A stretch of DNA of 64,000 nucleotides from Candidatus Defluviilinea gracilis (lineage in GTDB: Bacteria > Chloroflexota > Anaerolineae > Anaerolineales > Villigracilaceae). The translations under genes and the position numbers were made by a program. Below, piece by piece: positions 56,666 through 64,000 of this stretch. Numbering within the stretch: position 1 is the first letter of the stretch; each line of letters opens with the position of its first letter. The notes beneath the pieces are model-generated. The model was not told where the DNA came from. It saw only the letters and a program-made list of their open reading frames with translations, and did not search any database. The stretch is from the NCBI GenBank assembly GCA_016716235.1, contig JADJWS010000001.1, forward strand, positions 2,170,001 to 2,234,000, in the 5' to 3' direction.

Positions 56666-57658
56666 TTATTTGCTTAGCCGTCGAATTTCTTCCCCCGCGC
56701 AGATTTCTTTTTCATACAAAAACTCGCGGCGATAGATTTTCATCCCGAAGCTTGTGTAAAACTTGGCTGAGTCGGTGAAGCTTTGCGCATCGGTATCCAG
56801 GATGACGCGCCGCATCCCGTTTTGGTAAAAGGCATTGAATGCGGAAAGCATCAGGTTTTTGCCGACGCCTTTTCTGCGGAATTTGGGATTGGTGAACACA
56901 CTGCCCACACGTCCCGTATTCGGGAATTCGACCAGTTTTGCATTGCACAGAATTCCGCCTGCCGCTTCATCGCCAACAAAAGCAATGAAGCAATAGCCTT
57001 GGGCGTTGGAATAGTAAGGATCGATAACAGGCTCGTCTTCATTGTTCTCTTCTTCAGGCTCGGCGCTTTCAAGGGGCGGGAGCGAATACGCGCCCCAATG
57101 ATCCATGAACGCGGCATCTTGCACGGGGCTGACCAGATCCCAATCGTCATCGTTGTCTAAATCGAAAGAGCGGATCTTCATGTCACCTGAAAGCGCATGC
57201 TCGCTTTTAAGTTGAATGTCGTAATGCGCCCACGTGCGGATATTGGAAAAACCCGCCTCTTCAAACAATCGGATGGCTTCATCGTCCGATTCAAAGATAT
57301 TGACCTGCAAGACGCATCTGACTCCCTTTGGGGCGTTCGCGCTTAGTTTGAACGCTTCCTCTTCTGCCCACTGGATCAGCATGGAGCCAGCGCCGGTATT
57401 CCAATGATCGGGGCGGACTCCGCCGCCTGTTTCAAAGACGAAGTTATTTTCCTTGTCTGCGACATAAGCATACCCGACGATATTTTTTTGCTCATCTTCA
57501 ACAACAACTTTACTGCTTGAAAATGGAACATAACGGATCAAGCGGATATTGCCCGCGCCATCCACTACGGCGCGAGGGTTGGCGCGGTTGGCGTTCAACA
57601 TATCCACGACTTGTGGGGCATCGGCGGAGGTGTAGTGTCGGAGGGTGTATGATGTCAT
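56666..57658 (-). CDS. double GNAT-domain acetyltransferase
   Basis: The 330-residue protein appears to hold two GNAT folds. The N-terminal half includes VGYAYVADKENNFVFETGGG and HWNTGAGSMLIQWAEEE (about residues 79-95), an acetyl-CoA-type loop. The C-terminal half includes NPKFRRKGVGKNLMLSAFNA (about 258-277), a clear RxxGxG motif, and FYTSFGMKIYRREF. Only the second site looks complete. Tandem-GNAT proteins often use one half to bind and the other to acetylate. The substrate is unknown. Confidence 0.85.
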   Translation of the reverse strand: MTSYTLRHYTSADAPQVVDMLNANRANPRAVVDGAGNIRLIRYVPFSSSKVVVEDEQKNIVGYAYVADKENNFVFETGGGVRPDHWNTGAGSMLIQWAEEEAFKLSANAPKGVRCVLQVNIFESDDEAIRLFEEAGFSNIRTWAHYDIQLKSEHALSGDMKIRSFDLDNDDDWDLVSPVQDAAFMDHWGAYSLPPLESAEPEEENNEDEPVIDPYYSNAQGYCFIAFVGDEAAGGILCNAKLVEFPNTGRVGSVFTNPKFRRKGVGKNLMLSAFNAFYQNGMRRVILDTDAQSFTDSAKFYTSFGMKIYRREFLYEKEICAGEEIRRLSK

Positions 57659-57740
57659 GAGGTTTCCTTGATTTGAATCGTCCCGCAGGGTTGCTCGAAC
57701 AATTCGCGTGGTTCAACCAACCTGTGGGACGTTTGGGCAA

Positions 57741-59195
57741 TTATGCCACTGGTTTATTTTTGCGCCGCGCCGCGAACATCCCAACAAACAATCCCAGCAA
57801 ACCGAGCAACATCATATTGCCAAGAGTATCGCCGACCTTCGGGTACAGCGTGTTGACGGATGTGATCGGCACGGTCATGTTTTGGATGCCGACAAATTCA
57901 CTTTCAGGCTCCTCAAACGTGTCAATTTGATTGAGCACGTTGCCATACGCGTCGCTGACCAGCGAAACGCCCTGCCCTGTTTGGCGGAAAATTGTGACGC
58001 CATTTTCCACGGCGCGGAAGGCGACCATGTTCGCGTGGATGTCGCGCACGCCGAGCCAGTCTTGCGAGGGGACAATGAGCAGGTCCACATTTTGGGCGCC
58101 AGTTTGTTTGATGATGTTCGGGAAGTCCGCGTCCCAGCAGATCACCGCGCTGAGTTTGCCATAGGGTGTATCCACCGTCTGCAAAACGCCGTCGCCTTTG
58201 AGCGTGCCTTCGAACATATTGCCGCCATATTTGACGTGATGCAAAATCACGTCGCCGTTCGGGTCAATGATGCGGACGGAATTCACAGGCGGGGTTTGTC
58301 CGATGTCAAACGTCGGCGCGACGATATAGATATTTTCTTCTTTGGCGAGCATACCCGCATTGGCGATCATCGTCTCGATCTGGTCGGTTGTGCCAATTAC
58401 GCCGCCTTCTTGAATGACGACGATGTTCGCGCCACTCTGAGCCAACATGCGGATCTGATTCAATTCTGCCGCGTGCAATTCATCCATGGCTTGACGAAAA
58501 CCCGCTTCATCCCCGCTTTTGAATTGATTCAGCGACTGGGACAGAGTCCCCTCTGGGAGCGAAAAGCCCGCGATGACGGCGGTCTGCTTGGGTTGGGCAG
58601 GGAGCAGAATCCGGCCGAGGCTGAGAAGAAGGATGAGGGTGAGTAGCCCAGCCGAAGCCCAGGAAAGAGGCGAAGCGTTTCCTCCCCAAAAATGATTGAC
58701 CACGCTGGCGAATAGACTCATCACGAAACTGATTCCCCAAATCCCAAAGATGGATGCGATCTGCATGGCGACGGGGAAGCCGCGTTGGGTGTATGCCAGC
58801 GCGCCGAACGAACCAAAGGGACTACCGCTGGCTTGGAAGAAGTCGAGCGCGGTGGCGGCGATGGGGTAGATGATGAGCGCCCATGCGGAGGCGGGGAAGC
58901 GAACGTGAAAGTAACGATCGATGACAACGGCAAGCAGGGTGATGGGCGCGACGGCAAGGAAGAAGCCGATTTCACCGAGGCGCGGGAAGAAGGTGGCGCC
59001 GCTCCACGAGACGATAAGCGGGATGGCGGTGGCGAGCCAGAGCAGGGCAAAGTCGAGCCCTGGTCTTTGGCTGTTGCGATAGAAGCGCAAGGCGAAGACG
59101 GGGACGATCCACGCGGCGAGAGGGAGGTTCCATTTGCCGCCGACGGCAATGAAATTGAGCGCGAAGATGATGAGCAGGTAGAGGTAGTTGGACAT
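57741..59195 (-). CDS. lnt: apolipoprotein N-acyltransferase-like nitrilase-domain protein
   Basis: The 484-residue protein has an N-terminal part with about six membrane helices and a nitrilase domain with the Glu-Lys-Cys triad: Glu in SLPEGTLSQ-type context or nearby VIQEGGV, Lys in HHVKYGGNMFEG and Cys in LSAVICWDADFPNII. A final membrane helix (about residue 460) and RRKNK tail follow. Lnt adds the third acyl chain to lipoproteins in diderm bacteria; the substrate here could differ, since most Chloroflexota are considered monoderm. Two putative lipoproteins are encoded in this window (25585, 47930). Start MSNYLYLLII at 59195 is chosen over 59231. Confidence 0.85.
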   Translation of the reverse strand: MSNYLYLLIIFALNFIAVGGKWNLPLAAWIVPVFALRFYRNSQRPGLDFALLWLATAIPLIVSWSGATFFPRLGEIGFFLAVAPITLLAVVIDRYFHVRFPASAWALIIYPIAATALDFFQASGSPFGSFGALAYTQRGFPVAMQIASIFGIWGISFVMSLFASVVNHFWGGNASPLSWASAGLLTLILLLSLGRILLPAQPKQTAVIAGFSLPEGTLSQSLNQFKSGDEAGFRQAMDELHAAELNQIRMLAQSGANIVVIQEGGVIGTTDQIETMIANAGMLAKEENIYIVAPTFDIGQTPPVNSVRIIDPNGDVILHHVKYGGNMFEGTLKGDGVLQTVDTPYGKLSAVICWDADFPNIIKQTGAQNVDLLIVPSQDWLGVRDIHANMVAFRAVENGVTIFRQTGQGVSLVSDAYGNVLNQIDTFEEPESEFVGIQNMTVPITSVNTLYPKVGDTLGNMMLLGLLGLFVGMFAARRKNKPVA

Positions 59196-59333
59196 GAGGG
59201 ACTCCTTGTTTGACGATGGGCGATTGACCATTGACGCTGGAGATCGTGTATCGCCTGTGGTCTATGGTCGAGATAGCGTCATTGTATGGATTTCCCCCGC
59301 TCGCCGCATCGTCCTTTCGGCGCGAAAGCGGAC

Positions 59334-59351
59334 ATTGTCCGTTCGGACAAT
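59334..59351. promoter_or_regulatory. palindromic operator candidate
   Basis: ATTGTCCG and CGGACAAT are exact inverses separated by TT. The site ends 21 bp before TACAAT (59373-59378), a -10 candidate, so it covers the -35 region. It may be bound by the NarL-type regulator encoded downstream (60588), giving autoregulation. Confidence 0.45.
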
Positions 59352-59385
59352 ATGCTTGTGGGTGGGTTGAAGTACAATGCGAAGC

Positions 59386-60588
59386 ATGAACAGCCCCAAC
59401 GTCAATCTTGACCGAAAAATAGTTTTCCCGTTCTATATCTTCCTGACCGTGCTGATGGGGTATTTGGGCGTGGCGGCGGTGATGTCTGTTTGGGAGGCGG
59501 GCGAAATGGCGGTGATCGTTTCAGTGATCGCGTTATTCGTTCTGCACATCGGGCTGTATTGGCTGAACGTGTTGTGGGTGGAGCGTAGTGAGCGCTGGCT
59601 TTTTTTCTATTACCCCGCGCAGACGGCGGCGATGGCGGGAATCGTCTTGTTGTTGAACGGACGCTCAGAAGTGGGACTGGCGTTTCTTTTTTCCGCCACC
59701 CTGTCCATTGTGGGAGAATCGCTGGGCGTTTGGGGCAATACGCGCCGCGCTTTTTTAATCGGCGTGTTTTACATCGCCTTGTTGCTGGGCATATTGTATT
59801 GGTTTTCCGACCGCGAGACCTTCTTCGGGTCGTTGACGGGATTGCTGGTCAACGGCGGGGCGATCATCTTATTCATGGTGATGTTCAACCACTTGTTCGC
59901 GCAACGCCAAAAGGCGATCGATCTCGCCGAAAGCCTCGAAAGCGCGAATGCCAAACTCGCCGCCTCCGCCGCCAAGATCGAGTCGCTGACGTTACAGAAC
60001 GAACGCCAACGCATGGCGCGGGAGTTACACGACACGCTGGCGCAGGGCGTGGCGGGGTTGGTCTTGCAACTCGAAGCGGCGAAAGCGCATCTGGCGTCGC
60101 ATCGAAATGAACGCGCCGCCGCCATCGTCGAGCAGTCCATTGCGCGGGCGCGAAGCACGCTGGCAGAATCTCGCGCCGCGATTGACGATTTGCGGGCGGC
60201 GCCGAGCAAGATCGAAGACTCGGTCCAGGAAAGGATCGAACGCTTCACACGCGCGACGGGTATTCCATGCGAAAGTGAAATCGTGGTGAACGAGAATCAG
60301 CTTTCCCCCGAAACGATGAATCACGCGCTGAACATTCTGGGCGAGTCGTTGACCAATGTTGCGCGTCACGCGCAGGCGGCGCGGGTGAGGATAAAATTCA
60401 TCGCGCAAGGTCAAACGCTCGAACTTGAAGTCTGCGATAATGGCAAAGGCTTCGACGTGAATCGGCAGGCAAAAGGTCGCTACGGGCTGGTGGGGATGCG
60501 CGAGCGGGCGCGGCTCACAGGCGGAATACTCTCCATCCAATCCGATTTAAATGGAACGTGCGTGCAATTCGTGATGGGGAGGTCGTGA
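59386..60588 (+). CDS. NarL-type sensor histidine kinase
   Basis: The 400-residue kinase has about six membrane spans (residues 12-175), a coiled linker, and a HisKA_3 helix with QRMARELHDTLAQGVAGLVL (about residues 205-224). The HATPase includes LGESLTNVARHAQ (N box) and VCDNGKGFDVN (G1). It has no extra sensor domain. The first ATG in the frame (59377) would lie inside the -10 TACAAT, so the ATG at 59386 is preferred. It forms a coupled operon with the response regulator that follows (overlap TGATG). Confidence 0.92.
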   Translation: MNSPNVNLDRKIVFPFYIFLTVLMGYLGVAAVMSVWEAGEMAVIVSVIALFVLHIGLYWLNVLWVERSERWLFFYYPAQTAAMAGIVLLLNGRSEVGLAFLFSATLSIVGESLGVWGNTRRAFLIGVFYIALLLGILYWFSDRETFFGSLTGLLVNGGAIILFMVMFNHLFAQRQKAIDLAESLESANAKLAASAAKIESLTLQNERQRMARELHDTLAQGVAGLVLQLEAAKAHLASHRNERAAAIVEQSIARARSTLAESRAAIDDLRAAPSKIEDSVQERIERFTRATGIPCESEIVVNENQLSPETMNHALNILGESLTNVARHAQAARVRIKFIAQGQTLELEVCDNGKGFDVNRQAKGRYGLVGMRERARLTGGILSIQSDLNGTCVQFVMGRS

Positions 60589-61232
60589 TGATCCGCGTGA
60601 TGATCACGGATGACCATCTCATCGTCCGCGAGGGATTGCGATTGATTCTCGAAACAGCCGACGATATCGAAGTCGTTGGCGAGGCGGTGGATGGCGCGGA
60701 ATGTCTGGAGTTAACGAAAAAACTCAACCCGCAAGTCATCCTCATGGATCTGCAAATGCCGCGCATGGACGGCATCACCGCCATCGAGCGCCTGCGAAAA
60801 GATTTTCCCGCAATCGCCATTGTCATCCTCACCACCTACAACGAAGACGATCTAATGATCCGCGGTTTGCAAGCGGGCGCGCGCGGTTATCTGCTCAAAG
60901 ACTCGAGCCGCGAAAGTTTATTGGATACGATCCGCGCCGCCGCGAAGGGCGAGACGTTGCTCAAGCCGGAGATTCTCGCCCGCGTCCTCGCGCCTCAGAC
61001 GCAGGGGAAGCCTGTTTCGCCCATCCAAGCCGACTCCACGCTGACAGAGCGCGAACTGGAGGTGTTGCAATCCGCCGCAAAAGGCGAGCGCAACAAAGAG
61101 ATCGCTTATCAATTGGGAATCACCGAAAGAACGGTCAAGGCGCACTTGCAAAGCATCTACCAAAAATTTGGCGTCGATTCGCGCGCGGCGGCTGTGGCTG
61201 TGGCGGCAGGCAAGGGGTTGTTAGGAACGTGA
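60588..61232 (+). CDS. NarL/FixJ-family response regulator
   Basis: The 214-residue regulator has a receiver domain with MITDDHLIVREGLR (acidic pair), the phospho-accepting Asp in VILMDLQMPRMDG (about residue 53), the Thr in ILTTYNEDDLMI and Lys in YLLKDSSRESL. A LuxR-type HTH follows: LTERELEVLQSAAKGERNKE and ITERTVKAHLQSIYQKFGV. It is the partner of the kinase at 59386 and could bind the palindrome at 59334. Confidence 0.93.
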   Translation: MIRVMITDDHLIVREGLRLILETADDIEVVGEAVDGAECLELTKKLNPQVILMDLQMPRMDGITAIERLRKDFPAIAIVILTTYNEDDLMIRGLQAGARGYLLKDSSRESLLDTIRAAAKGETLLKPEILARVLAPQTQGKPVSPIQADSTLTERELEVLQSAAKGERNKEIAYQLGITERTVKAHLQSIYQKFGVDSRAAAVAVAAGKGLLGT

Positions 61233-61380
61233 CGTGAAAGGTATCACCCTGTGAGTTAGTTCACCTGATGCAGTTCAATCCCACAGGATTAGGATTTACG
61301 CAGTTGAATCTGTTGCGCCGTAGTTGACTGCGGTGGCGGCAGTGCAACTGCCCGCCAACTGCGTAAGTCCTGAGGATGCA

Positions 61381-61420
61381 AGAAAACAGCCCTGCGATTT
61401 GTTTCGCAGGGCTGTTTTCT
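61381..61420. terminator. bidirectional Rho-independent terminator
   Basis: AGAAAACAGCCCTGCGA (61381-61397) and TCGCAGGGCTGTTTTCT (61404-61420) are perfect 17-bp arms around a 6-nt loop. The long T tract is present on both strands. It separates the response regulator from the convergent nuclease gene. Upstream, GGATTTACGCAGTT and AACTGCGTAAGTCC (about 61291-61366) form another inverted repeat. Confidence 0.88.
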
Positions 61421-61466
61421 TGTTATTCACTTGACGATCAATCCAAGTCAAGTAGGTTGAATCTGT

Positions 61467-64000
61467 TTACGGGACGAAAGTCCCACCGCCGAAGTCGTCG
61501 AAGTAGGCGTCTTTGGCGTTGATGAACCAGAGTCCGATGCGGCCGCCTTTGGGGTTGAAGAAAGCCTGGTCGCCGGCGTTGAGGGTGACAGCGCCAATCT
61601 CGACGCCGTTCTTGTAGATCAGCACCAAGCCGTTGGAGAGAGCGCGCGCGCCGAACTGATCGCCATCCGCGAAGGTGACGGGGATCTGGCTATAGCCGTA
61701 CCATGCGAGCGTGTCGGGGCGGTAGGTCCACACGGTGACTGTGTTGGTGTTGGCGTCGTATAACACTTCGATCACGCCAGAACCCCAGTTGGGCAGGATC
61801 GAACCCTGAACTTTCAACAGCAGGTTTTGTTCGAGCCCGTCCTCGTCCACATCGGTGAGGGTTACGAAGACTTCTTGATCCACGCCGAAAGCGTTCCGCC
61901 AGTAGATCGGTCCGTTGTTGCGCACGTCCACCATTTGATTGCCGACGATCTTGTACGCGCTGGTGGAGCCGCGCCAGTTGGGTCCGAGCGCGGAACCGGG
62001 GCGATTGAAATTGTCAAGCACGGAGGCGCTTGGGAAGGGCGGATCAAGTTCCAGTCCGATAAGAACCGGGTCGTGATCCGATGAACGGTAGGCATCCGGC
62101 GCGTAAATGGCTTCCTGCGCGGCTTGTTTGAAGGACGTGTCGTAGTCGATCAGGTCGGCTTCATCGGAGTTGATGTGCCAGTCTGCCATGCCGGTCACCT
62201 GGCGGAAGAGCGAGCTGTTTGCCAAGCCGTAATCGAGGTAGCCAGTTTGTCCGTCGAACACGTACGAGTAGGCATCCTCACCCTGGAAGTGGAAGGCAAG
62301 GTCGGTGTAATCGTCGCTGGTGCCGGCGGTATCGTCTGAGCCAGCCTTGATGGCGTCGATGGGGTCTTCCTTGTCGTACGAGTTGAGGTCGCCGATGATG
62401 AGGAAGTCGGCGTCGTTGCTATTGGTCGGGTCGGTGGCGAGCCAGTCCACAATGGCTTGCGCGGCGGCTTTGCGGGTCTGATTGCAGTTGCCCTGACCAT
62501 CGCCAAGATCCGGGTCGCCAACGTCGGCGCAGGCGGAGCCTTTGGATTTGAGGTGGTTGATGACAACCGTGAAGCGCGCGCCGGTGGCGATCTCTTCGAA
62601 GGTTTGAGCGAGCGCCGGGCGGCTCTTGCTGTCGTTGAAGCGCGGGTCGACCGATGAATCGAGGATGGCGAAGTTGCCAACCGGTACAACCGTGCTTGTT
62701 TTGTAGACGAAGCCCACGCGGATCGCATCGCCGCCGATGACGCCAGTGTCGATGAAGGAATAGGCGCCGGGTCCGAAGGTTGCGTTGAGTCCGGCTACGA
62801 TCCCGTTGGTGGGGTCGCCGAGCGGGCTGACGCCGGGGGTGTTTTCCAATTCGTTCAAGCCGATCACGTCGGCGTTCAAGCCGGTGAGCGCGGCGAGCAG
62901 TTTATTGCGCTGGCGTTGGAATTCCAACGGCTGGCTGGCGTCGGCGCCGCGACAGTCGAGGTTTTGATTCGCGCCGCATGGGCCGGGTCCGGTATCGCTG
63001 TTCGTGGTATCGAGCGTCAGGAAGAAGTTGAGCGTGTTCATCGAGGCAACTTTGATACTGCCGCCAACATCTTCGGGAGAGGCCGGGCGCGGGTTAACAG
63101 AGGCATACGATGCGCCCTGCGTCGGCTGGATTCTGTAAATGTTGAACGAGTAATCCATGACGCCGGTCACGTTCGCAAGCGTATCTCCGCCGCGGAAGAG
63201 GTTCGAGAGATCGAACGGGCTTCCGTTGGGGTGGATGGCTGGGTCCGGGTTGGAAGTCGAGCGCCCATCGTCGAGGGTGATTTTATCGAGCAGGAAATCT
63301 TGCACGGCTTGCGTCACCTGCGGCGAGCCGGGTTCAAATTGGGCGGTGGGGGTGAGGTGGCGTTCCGAAGTTAACACGATCTCGTTGAAGCGGTCGAAGT
63401 TAAAGTATTCGGAAATCACCAACGCCTGCGGGAAGGTCACGCGCATGCCTTCAAAAGGCTCGAAATCTGTAACGGCGCTCACAGGCAGTGATACGGTTGC
63501 GGCGGTGGGGAGCGGATTGCCACTGCTTAGCACTGTCACGCCGGTGAAGGCTGTAATCTCGGTTAAGCCATTGAATTCAGAGACAACGCCTACAACTTGC
63601 ACGAGGTCGCCAATCGCCACATTGACCGCCGGGGAAGATCCATCGAAGACAAAGATGCCTTCCGAGGTAAGCGGGTCGGCGTCTGCATCGGCATCCTCTT
63701 CTTGCGCGTGGAAGCCGTTGAGGTCGCCGTTCGCGCCGCTGGCGCCATCCTGGAAATCGCCAACGACGATACCTTTAATGACTACAGTCTGCCCAGCCAC
63801 TGGGGAGGAGGCGCCGTTGCCCTGAACATCATGGATCTTATTTTCGGCGGGGCATCCGGCAAACTGACTGCCATCCACTTTTTTGCCGGGCGAGAATAAC
63901 GACCCGCCCGAGCCGGTAGCGATGGAATGTTTGACAAGCGGGTCAGCCCCAGTTACGTCTGGGTCGCGCGTCAGGGATTGATTGTCGCCGCCTTCCGCGC
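61467..64000 (-). CDS. large secreted endonuclease/exonuclease/phosphatase-family nuclease (partial)
   Basis: The frame has no start in the window: it stays open to the edge at 64000, so at least 844 residues are encoded. The portion near the edge (RDPDVTGADPLVKHSIATG) resembles the end of a lamin-tail-like domain. An OB-like domain (VIKGIVVGDFQDGASG) comes next, then the EEP nuclease core: NADVIGLNELENTPG (Glu), RFTVVINHLKSKGSAC, LIIGDLNSYDKEDP and YRSSDHDPVLIGL. The C-terminal 180 residues (NFNRPGSALGPNWRG, GRIGLWFINAKDAYFDDFGG) look like a beta-sandwich sugar-binding module. It probably degrades extracellular DNA. The stop is close to a strong terminator. Confidence 0.87.
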   Translation of the reverse strand, partial: AEGGDNQSLTRDPDVTGADPLVKHSIATGSGGSLFSPGKKVDGSQFAGCPAENKIHDVQGNGASSPVAGQTVVIKGIVVGDFQDGASGANGDLNGFHAQEEDADADADPLTSEGIFVFDGSSPAVNVAIGDLVQVVGVVSEFNGLTEITAFTGVTVLSSGNPLPTAATVSLPVSAVTDFEPFEGMRVTFPQALVISEYFNFDRFNEIVLTSERHLTPTAQFEPGSPQVTQAVQDFLLDKITLDDGRSTSNPDPAIHPNGSPFDLSNLFRGGDTLANVTGVMDYSFNIYRIQPTQGASYASVNPRPASPEDVGGSIKVASMNTLNFFLTLDTTNSDTGPGPCGANQNLDCRGADASQPLEFQRQRNKLLAALTGLNADVIGLNELENTPGVSPLGDPTNGIVAGLNATFGPGAYSFIDTGVIGGDAIRVGFVYKTSTVVPVGNFAILDSSVDPRFNDSKSRPALAQTFEEIATGARFTVVINHLKSKGSACADVGDPDLGDGQGNCNQTRKAAAQAIVDWLATDPTNSNDADFLIIGDLNSYDKEDPIDAIKAGSDDTAGTSDDYTDLAFHFQGEDAYSYVFDGQTGYLDYGLANSSLFRQVTGMADWHINSDEADLIDYDTSFKQAAQEAIYAPDAYRSSDHDPVLIGLELDPPFPSASVLDNFNRPGSALGPNWRGSTSAYKIVGNQMVDVRNNGPIYWRNAFGVDQEVFVTLTDVDEDGLEQNLLLKVQGSILPNWGSGVIEVLYDANTNTVTVWTYRPDTLAWYGYSQIPVTFADGDQFGARALSNGLVLIYKNGVEIGAVTLNAGDQAFFNPKGGRIGLWFINAKDAYFDDFGGGTFVP

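Overview
This 64-kb window is a chromosomal segment of about 55% GC that looks like a member of the Chloroflexota, most likely class Anaerolineae. That placement is inferred from protein style: many NarL-type sensor kinase/regulator pairs, a BMP-type ABC importer, a SUI1 protein, GT-C membrane proteins, and an abundance of short palindromic and tandem repeats between genes. No 16S rRNA or other phylogenetic marker is present. No tRNA, rRNA, CRISPR array, insertion sequence or phage module was recognised. Layout: 0.25-5.2 kb is a CIRCE-controlled heat-shock operon (hrcA-grpE-dnaK-dnaJ). 5.3-11.8 kb is a surface-glycan locus with a GT-C-like membrane protein, two sulfotransferases, a family 2 glycosyltransferase, a Wzz-like protein and an O-antigen ligase/polymerase, suggesting a sulfated surface polysaccharide. 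11.9-18.4 kb holds an orphan GAF sensor kinase, dihydropyrimidinase with a conserved unknown gene, and a kinase/regulator pair followed by a kinase-like gene without an ATPase domain. 18.7-23.4 kb has membrane proteins, a CPBP protease, a zinc-ribbon protein, a TrpB-like PLP enzyme and a candidate structured RNA. 23.5-31.3 kb is a minus-strand run: MalY-like lyase, O-methyltransferase, SGNH lipoprotein, MATE transporter, GtrB-like glycosyltransferase, AI-2E-family transporter and threonine synthase. 31.5-37.5 kb has a broken DUF2281/PIN toxin-antitoxin pair, a fused xanthine-dehydrogenase-type enzyme with its FAD subunit, a GxxExxY gene between repeats, and methylmalonyl-CoA epimerase. 37.6-43.4 kb has DivIC, LysA, a frameshifted CRP/FNR regulator, cupin, a polytopic haem-copper-like membrane protein, cytochrome b561 and GNAT. 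43.4-47.7 kb is a tandem pair of large GT-C-like membrane proteins with a remnant between them. 47.8-53.4 kb is a BMP-family (nucleoside-type) ABC importer behind a GntR-like operator. 53.5-64 kb has TilS, a tyrosine-recombinase homologue lacking key catalytic residues, SUI1, a double GNAT, an Lnt-like acyltransferase, another kinase/regulator pair and a large secreted nuclease that runs off the right edge. The most unusual theme is the repeats. Families that occupy intergenic gaps also appear inside coding genes while keeping the reading frame (dihydropyrimidinase, LysA, the xanthine-dehydrogenase-type enzyme and the SGNH lipoprotein). They seem to encode extra surface loops and recall the palindromic elements of Rickettsia genes. 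Two poly-G patches look like sequencing artefacts.
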